From positions 9,282,001-9,346,000 of the forward strand of contig NZ_CP069396.1 of the NCBI RefSeq assembly GCF_016887565.1: a stretch of 64,000 nucleotides of DNA, given 5' to 3'. Shown in pieces: positions 1 to 7,595 of this stretch. The stretch is from Archangium violaceum. GTDB lineage: Bacteria > Myxococcota > Myxococcia > Myxococcales > Myxococcaceae. Made by a program: the position numbers and the translations under genes. Below the pieces are notes generated by a model. It searched no databases. It saw nothing but the letters and a program-made list of their open reading frames with translations, and was not told the DNA's origin. Numbering within the stretch: the stretch's first letter is position 1; each line of letters begins with the position of its first letter.

Positions 1-450
1 CCGCTGGTCGACGAGGTGGGGCTGACGGGCCAGGCGTTCCTCATGCCGCGCTTCCTCGAGTCGCTCGCCCGGCCGGCCCTGAAGCGCCTGCGCGAGTTGC
101 TCCTGGCCACCAGGGACGAGCCCGCGACGCAGCGGATGCGTGCGGTGCTCCTGAACGGCGAGCCGGACACGATGGACTTCGCATCCCTCTCTCGGGAGTG
201 GGTACAGACGCAAGCGTTCCTGCGGAACCTGCGGCTCGGCATGCGGGGCCCCAGCCGGAGCGGGCGCCTCCTCTCGTTCGAACTGAGGGCGGATGGCATG
301 CCCGTCACGATCGTGGTGGCGCTCATGCCGTCGCTGAAGGAGACGCCGAAGCTGCTGCTCGGCGCGGCCGAGGACTTCTTGCATGCCGTGCACACCCTGA
401 GCAACCCGGCCGTGCTGAGCGGGTCATTCTTCTTCCCGGACGTGTGGTAG
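1..450 (+). CDS. 3' part of an unrecognised gene (partial)
   Basis: The frame is open from the first base of the window, so the true start probably lies upstream; an in-frame GTG at 16 is only an internal candidate. About 149 codons are visible. The product is a mixed alpha/beta soluble-looking sequence with no signal peptide or membrane segment in the visible part, ending in FFFPDVW. I recognise no domain or catalytic motif. It runs convergently into the SDR gene, with 33 bases between the stop codons. Reality as a coding region is supported by myxobacterial-type third-position GC and an uninterrupted frame; function is unknown. Confidence 0.6.
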   Translation, partial: PLVDEVGLTGQAFLMPRFLESLARPALKRLRELLLATRDEPATQRMRAVLLNGEPDTMDFASLSREWVQTQAFLRNLRLGMRGPSRSGRLLSFELRADGMPVTIVVALMPSLKETPKLLLGAAEDFLHAVHTLSNPAVLSGSFFFPDVW

Positions 451-483
451 GCGGCATGAACAGACTCGCTCGGAGAGGCGGCG

Positions 484-1218
484 TCACACCTGCGCGGTGG
501 GACGGATGACAATCTCGTTCACATCGACATCGGCCGGCTGCTCGATCGCGAACGCAATGGCGCGGGCGATCGCATCCGGCGGCATCGCGAGCTTATCCCG
601 GGTGGCGGCGAGCTGGGCTCTCACCTCCGGATTCGTCACGCCCTCCGCGAAGTTCGTCCGGACGATGCCAGGCGAGATGATCGTCACGCGCAGCTTGTCG
701 CTGGCCTCCTGGCGCAACCCCTCGGAGATGGCGCGCACGGCGAACTTCGTGCCGGAATAGACAGACTGGTTCGGCACGGTGCGATGTCCCGCCGTGGAAG
801 CGATGTTGACGAAATGCCCGAAGCCCTGCGCACGGAAGACAGGCAGTGCCGCGGCGATGCCATACAGAACGCCTTTGATGTTGATGTCGATCATCTCCTC
901 CCAATCCCCAACGCGCAGGTCGTCGAGGGGAGAAACCGGCATGATGCCGGCATTGTTGACGAGAACGTCGAGCTTGCCATACCGCTCACATGCCAGCTTG
1001 ACGAGGCCAGCCAGATCGTCGCGCCGTTTGACGTCTGTGCGTGCATGGGCTGCCTCGCCACCCGCTCCCACGATACGGGAAGCGAGAGCCTCGAGGCGAT
1101 CCGCCCGGCGCGCCCCGAGTACGACCTTCGCACCGCGCTCGGCGAGCAGGAGCGCGGTCGCCTCACCGATTCCGCTGCTCGCGCCCGTGATGACGACGAC
1201 CTTGCCTTCGTTCCGCAC
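484..1218 (-). CDS. SDR-family NAD(P)-dependent oxidoreductase
   Basis: A classical short-chain dehydrogenase/reductase of 244 residues. The nucleotide-binding motif TGASSGIG is at about residues 11-18, NNAG at 88-91, and the Ser...Tyr-x-x-x-Lys triad lies around 140-157 (NIAST, then YSGTK). The GTG start at 1218 is chosen because AAGGAG lies seven bases upstream on this strand and the protein then begins just before the Rossmann beta-strand; an upstream open extension to 1395 overlaps the divergent gene and has no SDR content. It resembles the SDRs often annotated as clavaldehyde dehydrogenase-like or YdfG-like; the substrate cannot be inferred. It is divergent from an AraC regulator, which may control it. 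Confidence 0.9.
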   Translation of the reverse strand: MRNEGKVVVITGASSGIGEATALLLAERGAKVVLGARRADRLEALASRIVGAGGEAAHARTDVKRRDDLAGLVKLACERYGKLDVLVNNAGIMPVSPLDDLRVGDWEEMIDINIKGVLYGIAAALPVFRAQGFGHFVNIASTAGHRTVPNQSVYSGTKFAVRAISEGLRQEASDKLRVTIISPGIVRTNFAEGVTNPEVRAQLAATRDKLAMPPDAIARAIAFAIEQPADVDVNEIVIRPTAQV

Positions 1219-1351
1219 GGAGAAACTCCTTCTCTTGGGTTGCGGTGCGAAGGATTGAACGGCGGATGCACGGCGGGCTTGGGCATTGTTGGCGGACAGG
1301 TCCCGCCAAGAACGCCCAAGCCACGGTGGCGGCTCGCGGTAGAATCGAAGC
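1219..1351. promoter_or_regulatory. Divergent promoter region between SDR gene and araC-type gene
   Basis: This 133-base gap separates the start codons of two divergently transcribed genes, an oxidoreductase and an AraC-type regulator. Such layouts commonly hold the regulator's binding site and both promoters. I do not see a strong -35/-10 pair or a clear inverted repeat, so this is a positional inference only. Confidence 0.4.
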
Positions 1352-2194
1352 GTGAGCCCTCCCCTTCGCGCCGTCTCCGATGGCCCGCACACCATCCGGG
1401 TCTTCCTGCCCCCCGAGTTGCCGGGCCTGCGGGTGGTGCGCTACAGGACCGACGAGCGGCTGTGGTACTCCGTGAAGGAGCGCTTCTCGGTGACGATGAC
1501 GTACTCGGGCCGCGCGGAGTGGTGGAGCCGAGGCAGGGTCTGGTCCACCACTCCCGGGACGCTCGACCTCAAGCAGATCGGACAGGTCCACCGCGATCTG
1601 CGCCGCGAGGGTCCCTCCCGCTTCCAGGTGATCTCCTTCGATGAGGCGCTCGTCACCGAGGCCCGTGAGGCGCTGGGCCATCCGGCCTCATCCCAACTCC
1701 GACGGGTACAGTTCGAGCGCGAGCAGCCCGCGGCGGCCCCCTTCGTCCGTCTCCATGCCTTGCTGGGTGAGGACAGGGCGGATCCATCCAACACACTGGT
1801 GCTCCAGACGGCGCTGACCGAGGCGCTCTCCGCGCTGGCCACGTGCTTCGGTGACACGGACGAGTCGGAGCGGCGCACTCGCTGGCCCGTCCGCCGGGCG
1901 CTCGAGGCGCTGCACGACGCCCTGGAGGAGGGCATCACGCTGGACGCCCTGGCCAGGCAGGCGGGACTGGACAAGTTCCACCTGTGCCGCGCCTTCCGGG
2001 AAGAGGTGGGAATGCCTCCCCATGCGTACCTCACCCACCTGCGCATCTCCCGGGCCATGGGGCTGCTGACCCAGCGCCTGACCCCCTCGGAGGTCGCACT
2101 CCGGGTGGGGCTCTACGACCAGAGCCAGCTCAACCGGCACTTCAAGCGCATCACCGGGCTCACCCCGGGCCAGTTCGCGCGCGCCGTGCAGTGA
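1352..2194 (+). CDS. AraC-family transcriptional regulator
   Basis: A 280-residue AraC/XylS-type DNA-binding protein with a GTG start. Residues 1-170 form an N-terminal beta-rich effector domain (AraC_binding-like, with the WWSRGRVW and TPGTLDLKQIGQ stretches typical of a cupin edge). The C-terminal hundred residues carry two helix-turn-helix units: the first around ITLDALARQAGLDKFHLCRAF, the second around LTPSEVALRVGLYDQSQLNRHF with the conserved end GLTPGQFAR. It is divergent from the SDR gene and may regulate it; the effector is unknown. Confidence 0.92.
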   Translation: MSPPLRAVSDGPHTIRVFLPPELPGLRVVRYRTDERLWYSVKERFSVTMTYSGRAEWWSRGRVWSTTPGTLDLKQIGQVHRDLRREGPSRFQVISFDEALVTEAREALGHPASSQLRRVQFEREQPAAAPFVRLHALLGEDRADPSNTLVLQTALTEALSALATCFGDTDESERRTRWPVRRALEALHDALEEGITLDALARQAGLDKFHLCRAFREEVGMPPHAYLTHLRISRAMGLLTQRLTPSEVALRVGLYDQSQLNRHFKRITGLTPGQFARAVQ

Positions 2195-2219
2195 CGGTCG
2201 CGCGGGGCAAGTCGAGGTA

Positions 2220-3008
2220 TTACGGCTGGGGGGGCGAGATATTCTTCAAGTGCGTGGGCGGCGAGACGGTCGAGGGTGGTGCTTGCCTCGGTTTCTTCCT
2301 CGCGGCTCCAAGGCCATTCTGGATGCCACGCTTTTTTCCAGGGCTCATATGTGAGCGCGGCTTCACGGTTGTCTCATCGCTCTTTCCGGGAGCCGAGGGC
2401 GCCCGGGAATCATCGGTGTCCCGGGAGCTCCCGTCACGTGGCCTGCTGGGGGCAGACAGGGCGACGTTCACGACCGACCGAGGCTCACTGCATATTATGA
2501 CAAGTGAAAAGCCCAATCCCAACGTAATGATCACCAATCCCGGGGAGGATGTCTTGAGAGCGGACCCGACCTGACCGCCTCCAATGCGGAGCTGGTACCT
2601 GGCCTGGATCCGCATCAGCATGAACAACATTCCCAGGAGCGCGATGAGAATGCCCACGAGCGCGAAGGCGCATCGCGTGGGGCCTGAAATCTGTCCGTGC
2701 AGCATGCTCAGCAGTGGAGCAATGGATTCCACCCGTATGGGGTAGGTCATCTCGCGCTCGATGAGTTCACCTACCTTGATGTCGTGTTCGACGCCCTTGT
2801 GGCTGAACCAGACAATCCCCACGAGGATGAAGAGCGTGGTGAGGCACAGGATGAAATAGAGACAGAACATCTCCCCTGAGTATCGGACTGGAGGCGGCTG
2901 ACTCGCTTCATTCGAGCCCTGGTGCGAGGAGGCGTACTCACCAGAGACACAGACAAGCTGGGGACGATTGCCCATGGGCCTGCATCTGTCATTTACCTCT
3001 AGCATCAA
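2220..3008 (-). CDS. Hypothetical membrane protein with three predicted TM helices
   Basis: A 262-residue product of unknown function. Hydrophobic segments lie at about 48-69 (FCLYFILCLTTLFILVGIVW), 114-132 (FALVGILIALLGMLFML) and 155-173 (GLVIITLGLGFSLVII). The last ~85 residues are polar, proline/serine/lysine-rich and probably disordered and cytoplasmic. Base composition is less GC-biased than the neighbours, and the start is uncertain (ATG at 3008 or a downstream Met such as MGNRP). It could be recently acquired or simply fast-evolving. No homologous family recognised. Confidence 0.55.
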   Translation of the reverse strand: MMLEVNDRCRPMGNRPQLVCVSGEYASSHQGSNEASQPPPVRYSGEMFCLYFILCLTTLFILVGIVWFSHKGVEHDIKVGELIEREMTYPIRVESIAPLLSMLHGQISGPTRCAFALVGILIALLGMLFMLMRIQARYQLRIGGGQVGSALKTSSPGLVIITLGLGFSLVIICSEPRSVVNVALSAPSRPRDGSSRDTDDSRAPSAPGKSDETTVKPRSHMSPGKKRGIQNGLGAARKKPRQAPPSTVSPPTHLKNISPPQP

Positions 3009-3317
3009 CCAACCTCCGGTTCAGGATTGACGCGGGAGATTAATCATCTGATGAAAAGCATGATTCAAGGCCGGCCTCCCCTGGAGCTGACATGGACTCG
3101 GTGCCCTGAGCGGATGCTGATTCCCAGAGGGTTGCTCTACCCATCCAGAAGAACGGATCGGCGCAGGGTTGCTTGCGCACCCTGCTTCGGAAGGGGAAGA
3201 CCCTCCCCCCAGCCCTCTCCCAGCGGGAGAGGGAGTAGAGGGGAGTGAGCGCTCACGGAAGATCCGGGTGGCCAGAGCAGGCCCTCTACCTCGAGCCGGA
3301 GCAGATCGGCCGCGCCC
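3009..3317. other. Intergenic region of about 309 bases without a gene
   Basis: No open frame here shows convincing coding character. The only structure I see is a C-rich/G-rich hairpin at about 3197-3238 that belongs to the same repeat family as the large inverted repeat at 36504-36597. The neighbours are transcribed toward the left from both sides, so the promoter of the 2220-3008 gene must lie at the left end of this gap. Confidence 0.6.
3197..3238. repeat. Intergenic palindromic repeat, single-arm copy
   Basis: The sequence contains CCCTCTCCC, a short CAGC turn and GGGAGAGGG, preceded by a pyrimidine-rich ACCCTCCCCCC tract. It matches one arm of the double hairpin at 36504-36597. Such CCCTCTCCC-hairpin elements are scattered between genes in many GC-rich bacteria; here it lies downstream of the lysE-type gene and could act as a terminator or be a degraded small mobile repeat. 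Confidence 0.55.
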
Positions 3318-3965
3318 CTACCCCGCGACCAGCAGGCGAATCCCGTAGACCACCAGCACCAGCGCGAGCACCTGGCGGATGAGCGGCTCCCGCCGGGAGT
3401 ACGCCCGCCGGACGTGCCCGGTGGACAGGCCCCAGGCCAGCGTCCCGTACCACGCCATGGCGATCATCACGATGCCCGCGGCCGCCGCCACGCGCACCCA
3501 GAGGTGGATGCCCGGCACCACCGTGGGGGCGAGGATGCTCAGGTAGAAGGGCATCGTGTTCGGGTTGGACAGACTGGAGAACAGCCCGCTGCGAAACGGC
3601 CGGTCTTCCTCCCCCGCCAGTGCCCGCTCCACGAGAGCCTTCTCCGGAGCAGCCTCGGAAGTCCGAGAGGCCGCACGCGCGGAGCGCAGCCCCCGCACGC
3701 CCAGGTAGAGCAGGTACAACCCGCCGATGTAGCGCACGGCGCGCATCCCTCCCGGGAGCTGCTGCAGGAGCACGGCGACGCCGCCCAGGATGACGCAGAG
3801 CCACACCGTGTTCCCCAGGGCAATCCCCAGCACGGCCCGGGCCGCGTGACGACGCGTGGCGGACAGCGCCAGGCGCGTGACGATGAACGTGTTCGGACCG
3901 GGCGTGATGACCGCGAGCAGGTACAGGCCGTAGATGGAAGCGAGCAGCGGGCCGGGCGGAGTCAT
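3318..3965 (-). CDS. LysE/RhtB-family amino-acid exporter
   Basis: A 215-residue polytopic membrane protein of usual length for the LysE superfamily, with about six hydrophobic segments. The family signature near the N-terminus, YLLAVITPGPNTFIVTRLAL, is clear, and the second-half NPNTMPFYLSIL motif is also typical. Members export amino acids or related small metabolites driven by proton motive force; the substrate here is unknown. It stands alone between an acetyltransferase gene and a gene-free stretch. Confidence 0.9.
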   Translation of the reverse strand: MTPPGPLLASIYGLYLLAVITPGPNTFIVTRLALSATRRHAARAVLGIALGNTVWLCVILGGVAVLLQQLPGGMRAVRYIGGLYLLYLGVRGLRSARAASRTSEAAPEKALVERALAGEEDRPFRSGLFSSLSNPNTMPFYLSILAPTVVPGIHLWVRVAAAAGIVMIAMAWYGTLAWGLSTGHVRRAYSRREPLIRQVLALVLVVYGIRLLVAG

Positions 3966-4039
3966 GGCAGCGGCCCCGACCTAACACCCGGCGATACCCG
4001 GGCGCAACCGGAGGTGGCCGGCGCTCGCCGGTCAATCGG

Positions 4040-4540
4040 TCAAAGGACCAGCTCCAGGTATGCGGTGTCGGGGATGGGGCTCGGGTAGTAGGGCGGGATG
4101 TCGACGAAACCCATCGACCTGTAGAGCCTCATCGCCGCGTCCATCTTGCCGGCGATGGTATCGAGTCTGAGACGCCGGTAGCCCAATGCGCGTGCCTCGG
4201 CGAGGATGGCGACGGCGAGTGCACGGCCGATGGAAAGCCCTTCGCCGGTGCGCAGTCCGCGATAGGCCGGCCGCACATAGAGTCGCTTCATCTCACAGAT
4301 TTCCGGCGCCAGTTGCCGAAGTGCAACGGTGCCGGCCGCCGCGCCATCGACGCGCGCGAGCAGCAAGGCGCCCGTGGGTGGCGCATACTTGCCCGGAAGT
4401 TCCGCGAGCTCGGCCTCGAAGCCCTGATAGCCGAGCGAAAAACCAAGCGATTCAGCATACTCGACGAACAGCGCCCTGACCGCCTCATGGTCCGCCGGGT
4501 GACGAGGCGATGCGATCACGATGCTCGTGGGGTCGGCCAT
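4040..4540 (-). CDS. GNAT-family N-acetyltransferase
   Basis: A protein of about 166 residues with the GCN5 acetyltransferase fold. The acetyl-CoA site is represented by MKRLYVRPAYRGLRTGEGLS, a slightly variant R-x-x-G-x-G/A, followed by ALGYRRLRLDT and the C-terminal AMRLYRSMGFVDIPPY. The ATG at 4540 (MADPTS) is preferred over one three codons upstream; neither has an outstanding ribosome site. The acceptor substrate is not predictable. It is separated by 74 bases from the exporter, so a shared transcript is possible. Confidence 0.88.
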   Translation of the reverse strand: MADPTSIVIASPRHPADHEAVRALFVEYAESLGFSLGYQGFEAELAELPGKYAPPTGALLLARVDGAAAGTVALRQLAPEICEMKRLYVRPAYRGLRTGEGLSIGRALAVAILAEARALGYRRLRLDTIAGKMDAAMRLYRSMGFVDIPPYYPSPIPDTAYLELVL

Positions 4541-4643
4541 GCACGCCATCTTCCCTCAAGGTAGAGGGAGGCCACGAGGGCCCAGCGGACGGCACGACAC
4601 CCATGAGCCAACCCCGGTAACGGGTCGCGTCCGGCCGAGCCGC

Positions 4644-6167
4644 TCAGGGCGCCGCTTTCTTGCGCGGGCGCACGCGCAGCTCCACCGAGGTCTTCTGGCC
4701 CGCGACGATCTCGACCACCCGCTCGCCCCGCTGGAAGCTCGAATCGACGACGACCTTGGCCTTCCCCGGCGCGAGGCCCTCGACCACGAGCTCTCCGTCG
4801 GCCCCGGTCATCCCCACGAAGTCCCAGTCGGTCTTGCCCCCTCGCGAGAGATCGGGATGGACGTCGGCCATCGGCTTTCCGTCTTCGCCCACCACCCGTA
4901 CCGCGAGCGTGCCGCCTTGGGTGAACCGCAGCTCGCCGAGGTCCAGCTCGCGGCCCGGCTGGAGCGCGATCTTCCTGCGCACGACGGGAGAGCCGGGCAC
5001 CCGGGCGATCACCGTGTCGAACCTCGGCAACCCGTCGACCGAGAACCGGCCGTCGGCGGTGGTCAGCTCGAGGTTGGATTTGTCGGGGCAATGAATGTCC
5101 GCGTCCCGCGTTGCCTCGAACCTGAGCTCGAGCTTCTCGACGGGCTTCCCGTCGGGGCCGAGCGCGCGGGCCTTCAACCGCGCCATGGGCGGGAGGCGCA
5201 GCTCGACGGCGGGGCCGCCCGCCGAGACCGCGACCTTCTCGCTGGCCACGCACCGCGCGAGCGCCTCCACGACGATCGGGCCAGCGATGGGGACGAAGCC
5301 GTCGAAGGCGCCCTGCGCGTCGGCGTCGAAGCCCTTCCCATAGTTCTCGAGGTTGAAACGCTCGGGGATGGGATCGAAGAGCCGGGCGTAGGCCTCCTTC
5401 GAACCTTCTCCACCGCCCTTCGGACGAGGCGACACCTTCGCGCGCGGAGACAGCGCCACGACGATCCGTGCATTGGGAACCGGTCTCCCCTCCGCATCCA
5501 CCACCCGTCCGCCGAAGCGGAACCGGGTGAAGAGAGGAACCCTCACGTCCCGCGCTCCGGCCTGGACCTCGACCGCCGGCGCGGGAACGCCGTCGAAGCC
5601 GTCCGCGACGATGGCCCAGGTCCCCTCGCGCAGGCCCCAGAACTCGAAGGTGCCGTCGGGCTGCGACAGCCGGGAGCGCTCGGCGTAGGCGGTGTGCCCG
5701 GACCTCGTCTCCACCAGGGTCCGGTAGCCTTCCTCGAGCTCGACCTTGGGGACCGCGTACACCCGGGCCTCGGCGACTCCCCTTCCCTTCTCGTCGACGA
5801 CCTTTCCGCTGAGCGACAGGCCGGTGGGAAAGACGATGGTCGCGGTCTCGTCGGTGGCTCCCGGCCAGACGGAGGCGGAGCCGAGCGCCGGGTGCTCGGC
5901 CTGGACGTCCCTCACCGCACCGACCTTCTCGAAGGTGACCCAGCCCTCGGCGTCGGGGTGGCGCAGGGGCGCAGTGCTGCGCTGGCCGGTGCCACAGAGG
6001 ATGCTGGGCGCGTACAAGCGCACCTCGGTCTCGAGCGGCGCCGGCTTGTCGCCGACGAGGACGCGGACCCTCAGCGTGTGCTCGGACACCTCCGCCGAGT
6101 CGCCGTAGGGCCAGGGCGCCGCGGCGGATGCGAGCACGAGGAGGGCGGTCGCCAGGGGCAGGTGCAT
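4644..6167 (-). CDS. Secreted protein with carboxypeptidase-regulatory/Ig-like domains
   Basis: A 507-residue exported protein. The ATG at 6167 gives a good signal peptide (MHLPLATALLVLASAAA, cleavage near residue 17-20). The body holds repeated beta-sandwich units of the carboxypeptidase regulatory-like type, recognisable from LSGKVVDEKGRGVAEARVYA and FGGRVVDAEGRPVPNARI, and further copies ending ...TGADGELVVEGLAPGKAKVVV. Such tandem domains in myxobacteria are usually surface or periplasmic proteins of unknown binding function. It is divergent from the pseudokinase gene, 212 bases away. Confidence 0.82.
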   Translation of the reverse strand: MHLPLATALLVLASAAAPWPYGDSAEVSEHTLRVRVLVGDKPAPLETEVRLYAPSILCGTGQRSTAPLRHPDAEGWVTFEKVGAVRDVQAEHPALGSASVWPGATDETATIVFPTGLSLSGKVVDEKGRGVAEARVYAVPKVELEEGYRTLVETRSGHTAYAERSRLSQPDGTFEFWGLREGTWAIVADGFDGVPAPAVEVQAGARDVRVPLFTRFRFGGRVVDAEGRPVPNARIVVALSPRAKVSPRPKGGGEGSKEAYARLFDPIPERFNLENYGKGFDADAQGAFDGFVPIAGPIVVEALARCVASEKVAVSAGGPAVELRLPPMARLKARALGPDGKPVEKLELRFEATRDADIHCPDKSNLELTTADGRFSVDGLPRFDTVIARVPGSPVVRRKIALQPGRELDLGELRFTQGGTLAVRVVGEDGKPMADVHPDLSRGGKTDWDFVGMTGADGELVVEGLAPGKAKVVVDSSFQRGERVVEIVAGQKTSVELRVRPRKKAAP

Positions 6168-6379
6168 GGCGAAACACCAGCGCAGCCTCCTGGTGCTGTC
6201 AACGCGGCGGGATGGCAGCCTCGGTGTGCCTACTTGCTCCGGCGGCCCCGACTTCCAGACCTCGCCGGTAATGTGGCTTCCATTCCGCCTCCCTTCCGTG
6301 TTACCTGTCGGAGCGTGGTGGCGGTAACCCATGAGAGTACACGTGCCTCTCGCACGCATCCTCGACCGAAGGTGAGCAC

Positions 6380-7540
6380 ATGGCCGGACCCCCTACCCCG
6401 CCCCGGGAGACCGGGCGCTTCACCTTCGAGTCGGACGGACTCCGCTACGAGGTCCGCCGTCCCCTCCTCCAGCACGAGGACCACGACACGCTGTTGCTCG
6501 CGTGGTGCGGCCCCTTGAAGGAGAAGGGACCCCGTCGGCTCGTCGTCCTGAAGCAGGTCGAGGTTCCTCCTGGCCGCGAAGGCCGCATGCGCGCCGTGGA
6601 AGAGGTTCGACTCGCCGCCCACCTTCACCATCCGGCCATCGCCCGCGTCTTCGGCCTCGCGGAACGAAGGGGTTCACCCTACGTGGTGATGGAGCACACC
6701 CGAGGCGCCTTCCTGGCCACCCTCCTCAGCTCCGCGTCGCTGCTGGATCGCAAGCTCTCCCCGGCCTTCGCCGCCTTCATCACCGCCGAGGTGGCCAACG
6801 CTCTCGACTACGCCCATCACCGCCAGGACGACAGGGGCCGCCCACTTCACATCATCCACCGTGCCGTGAGCCTCTCGACCATCCGCCTGGGGCGCAACGG
6901 CCGGGTCAAGCTCACCCACTTCGGCGCCGCGTTCTCCGAGCTTCTCGGGCGCATGCCCACTCCGCCACGGGTGCTCCGCGGAAACATCGCCTACGCGGCT
7001 CCCGAGCTCATTCGCTCCGTCTCCGAGAAGGGCAAGGAGGGTCTTCTCTCGCCCCATGGGTTCGACAGTCGAGCGGACCTCTTCTCGCTGGGCCTCGTCC
7101 TGCTGGAGATGATTGCTGGCCATCATCCGCTCGATCCACCCGACGTACTACCGCCCAAGGTGTCCAGGCGCGCGCTCCGGCTCGTCTCCGGCATGCGCGC
7201 CGAGCATTCCGCCTGGGCCTCCATCGAGGTCCTGGCCGACCGTCTCTTGCGCTTCGGTCCCGAGGATGTCGAGCGCATCGCCCGCGGAGCCCCGGCCCCA
7301 CTGAAACAGGTGGTCCATCGGGCCCTTCGGAGTGACCCCTCCAGGCGTTACCCGTCGGCCGCCGAGCTGCGCGATGACCTCCGCGAGTATCTCGCCAGCC
7401 TCCGGCGGCCCTTCGGTGCACCCGAGGCGGCGGCGGAACTGGCGGACATCGTCAAGAGCGCGTCCATGATCCAGCGGATGGATGCCAATCCCGTCGAGCT
7501 TGGAGTCCTGCCCTGGCCCAAGGCTTCGAGCATCCGATAG
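6380..7540 (+). CDS. Ser/Thr protein kinase-fold protein lacking catalytic residues (pseudokinase)
   Basis: A 386-residue protein with a protein-kinase fold but a degenerate active site. The ATP-site lysine (K58 in RLVVLKQV) and the APE-like motif YAAPEL (205-210) are present. There is no glycine-rich loop. The catalytic HRD is HRA at 160-162, with Ser and Thr where Lys and Asn are expected, and the metal-binding DFG is HFG at 180-182. By the usual rules it should not transfer phosphate, so a scaffold or allosteric role for the active kinase 56 bases downstream is likely. There is no membrane segment, suggesting a cytoplasmic protein. The start codon is ATG at 6380, shortly after GAAGGTGAG. 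Confidence 0.88.
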   Translation: MAGPPTPPRETGRFTFESDGLRYEVRRPLLQHEDHDTLLLAWCGPLKEKGPRRLVVLKQVEVPPGREGRMRAVEEVRLAAHLHHPAIARVFGLAERRGSPYVVMEHTRGAFLATLLSSASLLDRKLSPAFAAFITAEVANALDYAHHRQDDRGRPLHIIHRAVSLSTIRLGRNGRVKLTHFGAAFSELLGRMPTPPRVLRGNIAYAAPELIRSVSEKGKEGLLSPHGFDSRADLFSLGLVLLEMIAGHHPLDPPDVLPPKVSRRALRLVSGMRAEHSAWASIEVLADRLLRFGPEDVERIARGAPAPLKQVVHRALRSDPSRRYPSAAELRDDLREYLASLRRPFGAPEAAAELADIVKSASMIQRMDANPVELGVLPWPKASSIR

Positions 7541-7595
7541 TCCCTGGAACGAATGATGCGACTGCCAGGCGCTCCGCGCTCTCGGAGGTGTTCGC

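Noticed and set aside
1219-1395. N-terminal extension of the SDR protein
   Set aside because: It overlaps the divergent AraC gene start and adds a sequence unrelated to SDRs; GTG 1218 has a proper ribosome site.
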